Shown: piece after piece, positions 1 to 9,153 of the stretch
Layout: the number at the start of each line of letters is the position of its first letter
Position numbering within the stretch: position 1 is the stretch's first letter
Assembly (NCBI GenBank): GCA_910579865.1
Contig: CAJTXA010000011.1
Coordinates: forward strand, 71,906 to 135,905
DNA from: an uncultured Lachnospiraceae bacterium
Lineage (GTDB): Bacteria; Bacillota; Clostridia; Lachnospirales; Lachnospiraceae
Direction: 5' to 3'
Length of the DNA: 64,000 nt
Position numbers and translations under genes: made by a program
The notes under the pieces: generated by a model
Database searches by the model: none
The model's input: only the letters and a program-made list of their open reading frames with translations
Told to the model about the DNA's origin: nothing

Positions 1-695
1 AAACATAGCTTTGATTGAATAAAAAGCCGCAAAACTGCCTCTGTCCGAACTCCAGCCATTCCTTTTATTGCATGTTCCCCATAAACATCTTTTCCTTCAA
101 TTGGACAAAGTGCCGGAAGCGGTGGGATTAAATGATGTCCAAACTGCTTTGCCAAAGAATAGCCACTTCCATCGGATCCAGTTTTAGGTGCTGCCATAGA
201 ACCGGTACAAAGAATGACTTGATCACCATAAAAAACACGGTTATCTTCTAAAAAACAGGAAAATTGATTCTTTTTATTAACAATTTGTCTTATCTTAGCA
301 TTTGTCTCTACTTGTACAAAAAGTCGATCCAATTCTTTTTTTAATAGCAATAATACAGTAGATGCCTGTCCAGAAAATGGATAAAAATATCCATTTCGTT
401 CCTTAAACTGCATCCCCAATTCAGAAAAAAAAGCAAGGGTATCTTCAAAAGAAAACTGTTCCAAAGCTGGTTTTGGAAAGGAGATTTGTTCCGTTCGATA
501 GTAGGTTTCAAAAGGAAGCTGTACTCGATTTGTAAAGTTGCATCTTCCATTTCCGGTTACTAAAATCTTTTTTCCAAGATTTTCCTTTTGTTCTAATATC
601 GTAACTTTATTTCCCAAACGGGCGGCTGAAATCGCAGCCATCATTCCAGAAGCTCCTCCACCTACTACAATTATTTTTCTTTTCTCTTGTACCAT
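1..695 (-). CDS. HI0933/YhiN-family FAD-dependent flavoprotein, 3' part beyond the window
   Basis: The reading frame starts with ATG at 695, after an AAAGGG ribosome site, and runs off the window edge, leaving about 231 N-terminal residues. A dinucleotide-binding GGGASG motif lies at residues 12-17 after a hydrophobic beta strand, followed by an E that fits FAD ribose binding (ILEQKENLGKK) and the family-typical GNGRCNFTN. Later stretches (CTGSMAAPKTGSDGSGY; PLPALCPIEG) match the HI0933/YhiN group of NAD(P)/FAD oxidoreductases, annotated in many Firmicutes as aminoacetone-oxidase-like or BaiN-like. The true substrate is unknown for most members. The family call is solid, the function is not. 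Confidence 0.85.
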   Translation of the reverse strand, partial: MVQEKRKIIVVGGGASGMMAAISAARLGNKVTILEQKENLGKKILVTGNGRCNFTNRVQLPFETYYRTEQISFPKPALEQFSFEDTLAFFSELGMQFKERNGYFYPFSGQASTVLLLLKKELDRLFVQVETNAKIRQIVNKKNQFSCFLEDNRVFYGDQVILCTGSMAAPKTGSDGSGYSLAKQFGHHLIPPLPALCPIEGKDVYGEHAIKGMAGVRTEAVLRLFIQSKLC

Positions 696-791
696 GCTAT
701 ACCCTTTCTTTTTAAATTTTTCTGCTGTTTTTTCTAAATTTACAAATTTTGCAACCACTATTATAATATATCAAAAAGACAAACGCAAGGT

Positions 792-1406
792 TCAACTGCT
801 ATAAGATTCTAAAAATTCATAAAGCACTTCTAAATTTTCTATCGGATAACCACGCAAAATTTCTCGTTTTAAATTCTCTGGTAGTGTTTCAAACTTAATT
901 TCTGTATAGGCATATAAGGAATCGTCCAAACTATTTCGGACAATGACACGCCCCATTTGTACATCTAAATAAAACTCATTTTCCTTCTCTGGCTCTTTAT
1001 AACTTTTTCGAACAACAACGGCTTCTTTTGAAAAATCAATTAACTCTACACTTAAAAATCCATCTTTCTTTTCTTCAAAAAGAGCTTCTTCCATCATTTT
1101 TTCAAGATATTCTGCAAATTGTTTTCGGTTATTTCCAATTACTTCTGCTGGCATACGTTTTGTTTCTCGAATGGTTGTATTTTGATCAATGCGATATGTT
1201 TCCATATAATATAACGTATCCCTTGTAATTCGTTCCTCTGTCTGTACTACTGCATCCACAGTTTCTGGCAAAGCAACACTGGTTTGTACCACTTCACTTT
1301 TTTGTTCTTCTTCTCGATCCTGTACAAAATACTGATAACTATACAAATAAACTGCAATTCCAAGAAAGCCCGCCAAAAAAAGGCAGATAATATACACTCG
1401 CTTCAT
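792..1406 (-). CDS. Membrane-anchored protein of unknown function
   Basis: A 204-residue protein with one N-terminal hydrophobic segment (about residues 3-22) and an otherwise charged, presumably extracytoplasmic domain. The frame stays open upstream to a TTG, but AAGGAG sits about eight bases before the ATG that gives MKRVYIICLF, so I chose 1406. The domain has alternating hydrophobic/charged stretches (FLSVELIDFSKEAVVVRKSY, FYLDVQMGRVIVRNSLDD) that suggest a beta-rich fold, but I recognise no family. It lies between the flavoprotein and the SpoVB-like flippase, and its context suggests an envelope or spore-related role only weakly. Confidence 0.7.
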   Translation of the reverse strand: MKRVYIICLFLAGFLGIAVYLYSYQYFVQDREEEQKSEVVQTSVALPETVDAVVQTEERITRDTLYYMETYRIDQNTTIRETKRMPAEVIGNNRKQFAEYLEKMMEEALFEEKKDGFLSVELIDFSKEAVVVRKSYKEPEKENEFYLDVQMGRVIVRNSLDDSLYAYTEIKFETLPENLKREILRGYPIENLEVLYEFLESYSS

Positions 1407-1505
1407 AAACTTCATCTCCTTTTGCAAAAGATCACCATTCTTTTATTCTAAGCTATATTATCTGCCAAATTATTCTATTTTATACAAAAAATGTAAAATT
1501 CTAAA

Positions 1506-3164
1506 TTACAGCAAATGAAGTTTTTTCAAAAATATAACAAAACGTTCTCCATTTGGAATATTATAAAGATCATTTTCATTGATCCCCTTTAATACTAATA
1601 ATAAAATTCCATATAAAAGAGTTCCGATTATAATAGAAATCAGAACAGGAAAAAAGAATTTTTCTTTTCCTATCGCTTTCTGAAGTCCAAAATAAATTCC
1701 AAATACCACTGCTCCCATAATTGCAGAACAAACAGTAGGCAAAAGGAATGTACGAATCAATTCCTGTCGATACCTTAATATCCGCCGAATCTCAAGCGCA
1801 TTAAAAATACAAATTACCAATGCAAAAATAATATAAGCTACCATAACCCCATAGATGCCAGCATGAAGAAATCGAACAGAAAGTGCCAATAAAATCACAT
1901 GTACTACTAAACCAATTCCAGCATGAATGACAGGTTTATTGACTTGATTAATTCCTTGTAAAATTGCATTTGATACTGTAGAAAGGGAATATACTACTGC
2001 TGCTACTGAACCATAGCGGAGCAAATAAATATCTGTTTTTTGTACATTTTCAAACAATAAATTTAAAATTGGAGTTGCTAGTACACTCAATCCTACTGCA
2101 CATGGAATCGCTACAATCATTGTAAAACGAATGGCATAGCCAATTTTATTTACAACACGATTTTCATGACCGGCTGCCATCTCTTCACTGAAATCTGGAA
2201 CAATCGAAGTCGCTAATGCGGTTGCAATTGCTACAGGAACCATAATTAAAATTTTATATTTATTAGTAAAAATTCCCCAACTAGCTGCTACTTCTGCTTC
2301 TGGAATCTTAAAATATCCTTGCATAATTCGACTAAATATCGCTGCATCCACAGAAGTTCCAATATTCATAATAATGGAACTTAAAACAATTGGAGCCGAT
2401 ATAAGAAAAAGAATTCTAGTAATTCTTCCATAAGATTCTACTTCTTTTACTCGATCTCTTCGAATCTGCTTTCTAATAATCTTTTTATAAATACTATAGA
2501 CAAAAAGCAGAAAAAGAAGTGCTGCCAAAGCACCTGCACAGGTTCCAAGTGTACCTCCTGCTGCACCATAGGCCTCTGCAAAGGATTTTGTTCCAGTAAC
2601 CAAATCAAATTTTTTTCCTTCTACAAATAAAATTGTTGCAGCTACTACACTGATAATGGCATTGACAACCGCTTCTAAAATTTGAGAAACTGCAGTAGGA
2701 ACCATTGTTCCAGTCCCTTGAAAATACCCACGAAGAATTCCCATAATCGAAAGAATAAATAAAGTAGGGCCTAATACTTTCAATGCATAGGAACTCATTG
2801 GCTGATGGTTTAACGCACCAGCAATAAAATCCGCCCCAAACCATAATAATGCTCCAGTAATCGCTCCAATTACAACTGCTAATAACATTCCCGTTTTAAA
2901 CACACGATACGAACTTCGATATCTACCTTCTCCGTTTTTTTCAGCAACCAGCTTTGATACGGCTGTCGGAAGTCCGTGGTAGGATAAAAGAAGCATAACC
3001 GCATATGGTTCATAGGCATAAGAGTAATATCCCATTCCTTCATCGCCAATCACATTCGTAAGTGGTATTCGGTAAACAAGTCCAATTAATCGGACAATAA
3101 TACTTGCAATTGCCAGAATACTACCCTGAACAATAAAATTCGAGCGTTTTCTCTTCTTTTTCAT
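1506..3164 (-). CDS. SpoVB/YabM-type oligosaccharide flippase (MOP superfamily)
   Basis: A 552-residue, very hydrophobic protein with about 14 predicted membrane segments, the usual length and layout of MviN/SpoVB polysaccharide transporters. The N-terminal block (IVRLIGLVYRIPLTNVIGDEGMGYYSYAYEPYA, split here by reading along it) and the GLPTAVSKLVAEK motif are characteristic of the SpoVB/YtgP branch in Firmicutes. These proteins flip undecaprenyl-linked cell wall or cortex precursors across the membrane. The start at 3164 is preceded by AGAAAGGATTG. It stands alone on the minus strand upstream of an unknown membrane protein. Whether it is the sporulation paralogue (SpoVB) or a vegetative one (YtgP/Amj-like partner) cannot be told from sequence alone. 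Confidence 0.88.
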   Translation of the reverse strand: MKKKRKRSNFIVQGSILAIASIIVRLIGLVYRIPLTNVIGDEGMGYYSYAYEPYAVMLLLSYHGLPTAVSKLVAEKNGEGRYRSSYRVFKTGMLLAVVIGAITGALLWFGADFIAGALNHQPMSSYALKVLGPTLFILSIMGILRGYFQGTGTMVPTAVSQILEAVVNAIISVVAATILFVEGKKFDLVTGTKSFAEAYGAAGGTLGTCAGALAALLFLLFVYSIYKKIIRKQIRRDRVKEVESYGRITRILFLISAPIVLSSIIMNIGTSVDAAIFSRIMQGYFKIPEAEVAASWGIFTNKYKILIMVPVAIATALATSIVPDFSEEMAAGHENRVVNKIGYAIRFTMIVAIPCAVGLSVLATPILNLLFENVQKTDIYLLRYGSVAAVVYSLSTVSNAILQGINQVNKPVIHAGIGLVVHVILLALSVRFLHAGIYGVMVAYIIFALVICIFNALEIRRILRYRQELIRTFLLPTVCSAIMGAVVFGIYFGLQKAIGKEKFFFPVLISIIIGTLLYGILLLVLKGINENDLYNIPNGERFVIFLKKLHLL

Positions 3165-3185
3165 TCCACAATCCTTTCTAAACGC

Positions 3186-4277
3186 CTATTCGATTGAGAC
3201 TTTTCCTGCATTTTGTATAATACATACCCATGTTTTTCCAGGATTGAGCGTAATCTCCTTGCCAGACGTATCATAGTATCTTGTTACACCAAACTCTGAA
3301 TCTTTCTTCCAAGTAATATCAATTGCTTTTCCGTTTGTAATATATTTTCCTTTTCCGCTTCCCGTTGTATAGATATAATAATAACCATCTCCATAGTCAT
3401 AATAATCTACATTCTGCATAATAATATTCTTATAGGCAATTTGATTTCCCGTTTCTTTATCAACTTGTTTTGTTCCATACTGATAACGATAATAAAGACC
3501 ATCTGACTCTTGATATTCAAACCACGGCTGATTTACTGCATAGCCTGGAGTTACTTTTTTTGCAGAGACTCCATCTTCCAATGTAACTTCTTCCTCTGAA
3601 AAAAGAAACTTTTGTTTATAATCAGAAGGATACTCTTTACGATATCCTTTCTTTTCAATTCCAGCAAGAAGACGATCTCCACTTGTATAACCATTGTGTG
3701 GTGCTACTCGGTCAGAACTTCGAAAAAATGTCGAACCTTCTAATTCTAATCCATTTAAGTTATCAATACTTGAACTATTTAATAAATCTTGTGCATAAAT
3801 TGCCTGTCCCCAATGCACATAAACTGCATCAAATTCTTTTGCAAAGTAACAATAATAGAGACGACTGCTTCGTACAGAGCCAATTTTATCTAAATCATCA
3901 AAATTTTCATAAATTCCCATCAGCCGTGTAATTCCACCTTCTACAGGTGCTTCATAGATAATATCTGCTTTTTCAATTGCGCTTTGTGGAATCGCCTCTT
4001 TAATATTATTTAACATAATGGCGACTGGTCTGCGGTTGCCTTTCTCTGGATCGACCCATTCCCCAGTTAGCTTACTTTTTATCATACCTTCATGACTTAT
4101 TTCTTCTGTACTCGGATTATCTCCAATAACCAAAGGTGCTACAGTTGTTGTTTCTTGTATTTCTTTTGCTGTTGTCACTTGTGTGGAGGTTTCATTCGAT
4201 ACCTTTTCATTTGTCCCGCAGCCAGACAGCAATAGAACTGTCGCCATACAGATTCCTGCTAATAGCTTTTTCTTCAT
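3186..4277 (-). CDS. DUF3048-containing lipoprotein (YerB-like)
   Basis: A 363-residue lipoprotein. Residues 1-20 form a lipobox signal peptide ending LLLSGC, with lipidation expected at Cys20. A Thr/Glu-rich linker follows, then the two-part DUF3048 domain: RRPVAIMLNNIKEA near residue 85 and the conserved GSVRSSR and VHWGQ blocks, as in Bacillus YerB. The frame is open to an upstream TTG, but AAGGAAG directly before ATG 4277 and the signal peptide fix the start. The family is surface-anchored and its biochemical role is unknown. It sits 24 bases downstream of ybeY and may be co-transcribed with that operon. Confidence 0.87.
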   Translation of the reverse strand: MKKKLLAGICMATVLLLSGCGTNEKVSNETSTQVTTAKEIQETTTVAPLVIGDNPSTEEISHEGMIKSKLTGEWVDPEKGNRRPVAIMLNNIKEAIPQSAIEKADIIYEAPVEGGITRLMGIYENFDDLDKIGSVRSSRLYYCYFAKEFDAVYVHWGQAIYAQDLLNSSSIDNLNGLELEGSTFFRSSDRVAPHNGYTSGDRLLAGIEKKGYRKEYPSDYKQKFLFSEEEVTLEDGVSAKKVTPGYAVNQPWFEYQESDGLYYRYQYGTKQVDKETGNQIAYKNIIMQNVDYYDYGDGYYYIYTTGSGKGKYITNGKAIDITWKKDSEFGVTRYYDTSGKEITLNPGKTWVCIIQNAGKVSIE

Positions 4278-4300
4278 TTTTTCTTCCTTCTGCAAATTTT

Positions 4301-4798
4301 TTATCGAGTCAATCCGATTTTTTGCAGAATTTCCTCCTGTTTTTTTTCCATTCTTTTTGCTTCGTTCTCTTTTATATGGTCATATCCAAATAAATGTAAC
4401 ATACTATGAGCAACTAAAAATCCCAGCTCTCGTTCCATGGAATGACCATATTTTTCTGCTTGTTCCATTACCTTTTCTACTGAAATTACAATATCTCCCA
4501 ACAATAGTTCTCCTGTCTCAGGATGAAATGCATCGGCTGCCTCTTCTTCTAATTTTGAAAAATCAGATGGGGTGGAATATTCCTGCATAGGAAAAGAAAG
4601 TACATCGGTTGGACAATCTAACTTTCGTTGTTCTAAATTGATTTGCTGTATCATAGCATTATCAGTTAAAATCACAGTAACCTCTGCTTCATAAGGACAG
4701 GATTCATAATCAATTGCTGCCTCAATTACCTCTTCAATTAATGTTTGGTATAATATAGGAAGCAGAATCTCTGTTTCATAGGAAATTTCAATTGTCAC
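4301..4798 (-). CDS. ybeY: Endoribonuclease YbeY
   Basis: A 165-residue protein of the UPF0054 family, a metal-dependent endoribonuclease for 16S rRNA 3'-end maturation and late ribosome quality control. The signature zinc site is intact: H131, H135 and H141 in HSMLHLFGYDH. The second hallmark, TDVLSFP, is at residues 64-70. The start is a GTG at 4798 that overlaps the TGA stop of the upstream HD-phosphodiesterase gene by four bases (GTGA), indicating translational coupling. The order phoH-HD-ybeY is the usual Firmicutes arrangement. Confidence 0.96.
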   Translation of the reverse strand: MTIEISYETEILLPILYQTLIEEVIEAAIDYESCPYEAEVTVILTDNAMIQQINLEQRKLDCPTDVLSFPMQEYSTPSDFSKLEEEAADAFHPETGELLLGDIVISVEKVMEQAEKYGHSMERELGFLVAHSMLHLFGYDHIKENEAKRMEKKQEEILQKIGLTR

Positions 4799-6057
4799 AG
4801 TACACCTACCTCCTTTTTCATCGCCTCTTCCATAAGCTCTAATTCAATTTCTGTAATACCAGATGTTTTCAAGGTTCCTTTTTCTTTTCGGATTTTAAAA
4901 ATTTTCTCTACCAATAGTTCTGGATCGGTTTCCTTTCCTTTTTTTTGGTTAAATTCCATCGTGCTTACAATCGTATCTGCCAGCATAACAATTGCTGCTT
5001 CTTTTGAGGTTGGAATTTTATAATTTACATTATGTTCTTCAATTAACCGAATAACCCGATCTAATATATGGTGCTCTCGACACAGAGAAACTCCTTCTGT
5101 AATATAGTCTTCACCATTTACCAGCTTTCCAATATCATGATACATTGCTCCTGCTTTTACTAATGCACGATCTGCATCAATCGAAGTAGCAACTCCTTCT
5201 GCAATTCGAGCTACTGTAAAACTGTGCTGATAAAGTTCTTGATTTGCCTTTAATTGTCCGAATAGTTCACTATTTTCATCTAACAATAAACTTTGTCCAG
5301 TTTTCTTTTTTCTTTCCTTTTTTAAAGCTCCTTTTTTTATCGATTTTCCAAAGCTATTCTCCACTTTCTTTTTCTCTTTTTCTGTTTTCTGAAATGCAAT
5401 AGTTTCCATAGAAGCAAACAGTGGCAAAAGAAAAGAAAAGACGCCAGTTACTCCTGCTAGTAAGCCACCACTTATCATTGCAATGGACCATTCTGCTTCC
5501 CGATACATATAAAAACGAAATAGTATGGTTCCTGCTGCCTGTAAAAGAAATAAAATAAGAATGGCTCCTATTTTCTTTCCTACCAAATTAGAAGAAAAGA
5601 AATCTCTTAAAAAATAAATTCCAACTCCAGCTACCAACAGATAAAGCATTAAAAGCTCTCCTGTTTCCATTGTATAAAGTACTGCTGTTATTCCATAATA
5701 AACAGCGGCAGCAAGCCCTACCTCTGGTGTTAGAAAACTCCCTATCATAATTGGAGCAAATGCAATTGGTTTATAAAAACCATCAAATAGAAATCCTATT
5801 GTAATCAAAAGCATCATAATAAAATGAATCCCTAAAATTATTTTCCAATTATCAAGATATTTCTTTAATACATTACCATAAACAAGGCCCAACAATAAAG
5901 TAACAATTAAACTGGTAATCCATTCTTCTTGATACTTTTCAAAATACAGGGAGCCAACTAAAATGGTAACGAATGAAAGAATAGCCAATGCTGCCTGTAA
6001 AAAAAGATATCTTTTTGTATCATTACTTTCTAGTTCTTTCCTTTGTTCTCTCTCCAT
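4795..6057 (-). CDS. Membrane HD-domain phosphodiesterase, short PgpH-like form
   Basis: 420 residues. Residues about 18-215 hold six or seven membrane segments. A basic Lys-rich linker (225-255) leads to a C-terminal HDIG domain with H278, H307-D308 in YHDIGKL, further histidines at 329/330 and 342, and D361, matching the metal ligands of the PgpH family. PgpH proteins (known in Listeria) hydrolyse cyclic di-AMP. Full-length members are about 700 residues and begin with a TM plus a large extracellular 7TMR-HDED domain. That N-terminal sensor is absent here, and a good ribosome site precedes ATG 6057, so the short form looks genuine. The 5' end overlaps phoH by 35 bases. Confidence 0.85.
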   Translation of the reverse strand: MEREQRKELESNDTKRYLFLQAALAILSFVTILVGSLYFEKYQEEWITSLIVTLLLGLVYGNVLKKYLDNWKIILGIHFIMMLLITIGFLFDGFYKPIAFAPIMIGSFLTPEVGLAAAVYYGITAVLYTMETGELLMLYLLVAGVGIYFLRDFFSSNLVGKKIGAILILFLLQAAGTILFRFYMYREAEWSIAMISGGLLAGVTGVFSFLLPLFASMETIAFQKTEKEKKKVENSFGKSIKKGALKKERKKKTGQSLLLDENSELFGQLKANQELYQHSFTVARIAEGVATSIDADRALVKAGAMYHDIGKLVNGEDYITEGVSLCREHHILDRVIRLIEEHNVNYKIPTSKEAAIVMLADTIVSTMEFNQKKGKETDPELLVEKIFKIRKEKGTLKTSGITEIELELMEEAMKKEVGVL

Positions 6058-7042
6058 TTTTTTGTCTCTTTACATCCTTTCTTACCTCTTTTTTTTCGTA
6101 TTCATCATATGCTTTTACAATCTTTTGTACTAATGGATGCCGAACAACATCCTGTGTGGTTAAATGACAAAATCCAATTTCTCCAATAGAAGATAATACA
6201 TTTACAGCTACATCCAATCCTGATTGCTGACCAGGTGGAAGATCTTTTTGTGATAAATCTCCTGTTATAATTACTTTAGAACCAAATCCGATTCTCGTCA
6301 AGAACATCTTCATCTGAGCTGGTGTTGTATTTTGCGCTTCATCTAGAATAATATAGGCATTGTCTAACGTCCTTCCTCTCATATAAGCAAGTGGTGCAAC
6401 TTCAATCAACCCTTTTTCTGTATTATGAAGAAAACTTTCTGCTCCCATAATCTGATATAAAGCATCATAAAGTGGACGTAGATAAGGATCTACCTTACTT
6501 TGTAAATCACCCGGAAGAAACCCTAGTTTCTCTCCTGCTTCAATTGCAGGACGAGTTAAAATAATTCTTCCAATTTCATTCTCCTTAAATGCCTGTATCG
6601 CCATTGCCATTGCTAGATAAGTCTTTCCTGTACCAGCAGGGCCAAGACCAAATACAATCGTTTTTTCTCGAATAAAATCTACATAATGCTTTTGACCAAG
6701 TGTTTTCGGTTTAATTGGTTTCCCCATTACGGTACGAGCAATAATCGTTTCATCTAATTCAGAAATTGCGCCTACTTTATCTTCAAATGTCAAAGCTAAC
6801 GCATAGTCTACCTGTTGTTCTGTAATCTCTGTTCCTTTTTCTGCTAGTGCTATCAATTGTTCTATCACACTTTTTGCTCGCTGTCCAGCAAGATCAGCTC
6901 CAATAATTTTTATTTCTGCATTTCTTACAATCAATGTGACATGAAGGGTTCTCTCAATTTTCTTCATAAAGCGGTCATACTGACCAAAGATATTGCTGCC
7001 TTGGTCAGAAGGAAAATCAAGCCGTATTTCTGTAATTGCCAT
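6023..7042 (-). CDS. PhoH family ATPase
   Basis: 339 residues. After an N-terminal KH-like/PhoH-specific region come the Walker A motif GPAGTGKT (134-141), the RPAIEAGEKLGFLPG block and the Walker B ILDEAQN, all diagnostic of PhoH/PhoL ATPases of the superfamily 1 helicase fold. The role is probably RNA metabolism or ribosome maturation together with YbeY, with which it is neighbour across bacteria. The start ATG at 7042 has AAGGAG upstream. The C-terminal tail is rich in Lys/Arg/Glu (KKEVRKDVKRQKNGERTKE) and its coding end overlaps the next gene by 35 bases. Confidence 0.95.
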   Translation of the reverse strand: MAITEIRLDFPSDQGSNIFGQYDRFMKKIERTLHVTLIVRNAEIKIIGADLAGQRAKSVIEQLIALAEKGTEITEQQVDYALALTFEDKVGAISELDETIIARTVMGKPIKPKTLGQKHYVDFIREKTIVFGLGPAGTGKTYLAMAMAIQAFKENEIGRIILTRPAIEAGEKLGFLPGDLQSKVDPYLRPLYDALYQIMGAESFLHNTEKGLIEVAPLAYMRGRTLDNAYIILDEAQNTTPAQMKMFLTRIGFGSKVIITGDLSQKDLPPGQQSGLDVAVNVLSSIGEIGFCHLTTQDVVRHPLVQKIVKAYDEYEKKEVRKDVKRQKNGERTKERTRK

Positions 7043-7060
7043 GTCGTTTTTATTCTCCTT

Positions 7061-8311
7061 CTATTCAATTTTGTAAAAGGACTCTTCGGTTTCTTCAAAA
7101 GAATGTTCTGTTTGATATTCCATTAAGGTTGTTTTTTTACCAATCTTTTGCTGTACTACAACAGTACCAGAAGCAACCGCTTCATTCTTTTCTATTGCTA
7201 TTTTAACATCATTTTTTATAATTTGAAGTCCTTTTTCAATAAAATTTTGAAAATTTTGATTTTTTCTTTCCAAAAGTAATTGTTCTGCTTCCTCTTTGCT
7301 ATATTCTCCTTGATAAATTGCATATTCTTTATAGTACCATTTCTCGAGCGAAATGGGAAGATAGAAATTTGCACCAAGTCGTACCTTTGACAAATCACAG
7401 ATGCAATCAAAAGCCTCATACTGTACTGGAAGTACCCAAAGAAAAAATCGGTTATTTCCAAATGTCACCGCATAGCCATTTTTCTCATTTCCAGTATATT
7501 GTTTATATTCATAAAGATATGGTTGTTTATCCTGATAAGAATATAATACTTCTCCTAAAATATCTGCGTCTGCCTGTACATAGTCCCGACGCAGTTCGGA
7601 ACCAAAATCATCTAAAATTACCACTTCAGAAGATACTAAAATCTCTCCTTTTTTTACAACATCTCCTTTTTTTACAAGTGGTGTTCCGCTTCTTGTAATA
7701 ATCGAAGTAATCACTGCATCATGATCAGCAATCAGATCTGCTGCTGCTGGATTTTCTTCATGGTAGAACTCAATATCTGTATTTTCTTGAATCCGAATCA
7801 AAAGCCTGCTTCCAGCGATTGAAGCAGAAACCCAAGTAATATCCTCATATTGATTGCGAAGCAATCGTTCAATCTCTGGACAGGATACCCTGCCCTTATT
7901 CATACCACTTGACACTCCACAGTCTTCTAAATAATCAATTAATATATCATTTGAATAAATCTGATTTCCTTCTATATGAATTTCCCAAATATGACAGGAA
8001 CTATAATATAAAATTAGAAAAAAGAAAAGAAATCCAATGATATATCCTTTTCGTTTTCGACAATTTCGTAAAAAAAAAGGAAATCCGCAGCGATTCCTAA
8101 TCGATAGCTTTGTACTTGTCTTTCTTACAATAGAAAGCAGTTTTTTAAAATCGCTGATTAAAATAAACCCCTCATAAGCTTCTTCCACTGGATGAATTTC
8201 CCATATCCTGATATTCCTTGAAGCACAGATATTAAAGAATCTCTCTGGATAACTGCTTTTTATCCGAATTTGTAAATAACCTCTAAAATAGGCAAACCGA
8301 TTTGATTCCAT
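7061..8311 (-). CDS. yqfD: Sporulation protein YqfD
   Basis: A 416-residue membrane protein. The N-terminal soluble part contains the family pattern RGYLQIRI...PERFFNIC, one membrane segment lies near residues 90-110 (a GFLFFFLILYY core), and the long C-terminal extracytoplasmic part ends near the coding limit. YqfD is needed for sporulation in Bacillus and lies between yqfC and phoH there, as here. An upstream ATG exists, but AAGGGGAG stands correctly spaced only from the ATG giving MESNRFAYFRG (8311), so that start was chosen. Confidence 0.9.
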   Translation of the reverse strand: MESNRFAYFRGYLQIRIKSSYPERFFNICASRNIRIWEIHPVEEAYEGFILISDFKKLLSIVRKTSTKLSIRNRCGFPFFLRNCRKRKGYIIGFLFFFLILYYSSCHIWEIHIEGNQIYSNDILIDYLEDCGVSSGMNKGRVSCPEIERLLRNQYEDITWVSASIAGSRLLIRIQENTDIEFYHEENPAAADLIADHDAVITSIITRSGTPLVKKGDVVKKGEILVSSEVVILDDFGSELRRDYVQADADILGEVLYSYQDKQPYLYEYKQYTGNEKNGYAVTFGNNRFFLWVLPVQYEAFDCICDLSKVRLGANFYLPISLEKWYYKEYAIYQGEYSKEEAEQLLLERKNQNFQNFIEKGLQIIKNDVKIAIEKNEAVASGTVVVQQKIGKKTTLMEYQTEHSFEETEESFYKIE

Positions 8312-8377
8312 TTCTGTTCTCCCCTTCATTCCTATCTGAATACCAGTCCTGTTTCAAACAGATTATGTAATAAAAAA

Positions 8378-8653
8378 CTAATAATAAGCAATTTCCGATA
8401 TTATTCCCTTAATTTTCATTTCCTCACAAGTATATTGTACAATTGTTAAATTTCTGCCAGTTATTTTTAATTTACAATTTTTTGCCTGTAGTTTTATCTG
8501 TGTATCATCAAATTCAATAATACTTCGATAATTGCAGATATGAACCTCTCGATAACCTTTCATTGAAATCAGGACATCCCCGTAAACAATATCTCCCGGC
8601 ATCTCAAGGGTGTCTGTCAGATATTCTGCCAGGACAGTAGAAAGTTTTTTCAT
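8378..8653 (-). CDS. yqfC: Sporulation protein YqfC (YabP/YqfC family)
   Basis: A 91-residue, mostly beta-strand protein with the YabP/YqfC signature (GDVLISMKGYREVHICNYRSI, then ILEFD-type strand and GRNLTI). It is the first gene of the yqfC-yqfD-phoH-HD-ybeY cluster. In Bacillus the homologue belongs to the mother-cell sigma-E regulon; I see no clear sigma-E promoter here. AAAGGA precedes ATG 8653. Confidence 0.9.
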   Translation of the reverse strand: MKKLSTVLAEYLTDTLEMPGDIVYGDVLISMKGYREVHICNYRSIIEFDDTQIKLQAKNCKLKITGRNLTIVQYTCEEMKIKGIISEIAYY

Positions 8654-8733
8654 CTGCTCATTCCTTTACGGGCGGTTTCCAACTTCTTTATACTATATGA
8701 AGCGAAAGAAAATTACATACCTGTTTTTATACG

Positions 8734-8760
8734 AAAAAAACTCCCGGCTTGAACCGGGAG
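8734..8760 (-). terminator. Rho-independent terminator of rpsU
   Basis: The arms CTCCCGG and CCGGGAG (8741-8747, 8754-8760) form a GC-rich hairpin. On the minus strand it is followed by seven Ts (8740 down to 8734). It lies 22 bases after the rpsU stop and isolates rpsU from yqfC. Confidence 0.95.
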
Positions 8761-8782
8761 TCCAGTTTTGTTGCTTCAGCTA

Positions 8783-8959
8783 TTAGTTATATTTTCTCTT
8801 TCTAGCAGCTTCAGACTTCTTCTTACGTTTAACACTTGGCTTCTCGTAATGCTCTCTCTTGCGGATTTCTTGCTGAATCCCTGCTTTCGCACAGTTTCTT
8901 TTAAATCTGCGAAGGGCACTATCTAACGTCTCGTTTTCTTTTACGATTACATTTGACAT
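8783..8959 (-). CDS. rpsU: 30S ribosomal protein S21
   Basis: A 58-residue, strongly basic protein. It begins MSNVIVKENETLDSALRRFK, continues with the S21 hallmark RNCAKAGIQQEIRKREHYEKPS and ends in a Lys/Arg-rich tail (KRKKKSEAARKRKYN). S21 binds the 30S platform and assists translation initiation. The gene is monocistronic, with its own promoter upstream and terminator downstream, and GGAGG lies before ATG 8959. Confidence 0.98.
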   Translation of the reverse strand: MSNVIVKENETLDSALRRFKRNCAKAGIQQEIRKREHYEKPSVKRKKKSEAARKRKYN

Positions 8960-9037
8960 AGTATCACACCTAACCTCCCTCCAGTTGTGAATTGTGCTAA
9001 ATACAACTGTTTGGGTATTTTTTAATGCACTATTAAA

Positions 9038-9065
9038 ATTATAGCATAGTTTTTTATTTCGTCAA
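9038..9065 (-). promoter_or_regulatory. Vegetative promoter of rpsU
   Basis: On the minus strand TTGACG (9065-9060) and a perfect TATAAT (9043-9038) are 16 bases apart and about 80 bases upstream of the rpsU start, a near-consensus sigma-A promoter. Confidence 0.85.
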
Positions 9066-9153
9066 CTATTTTTTAATAATTTTTTCAGATTTTTTCTCCA
9101 TTTTTCTGTTGCCAAAATGTTATCATGCTTCCACTCCTTTTTTTGCTGGAACC

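Noticed and set aside
8734..8765. Inverted repeat near rpsU as a regulatory RNA
   Set aside because: It is a short GC-rich stem followed by a T-run, which is an ordinary terminator.
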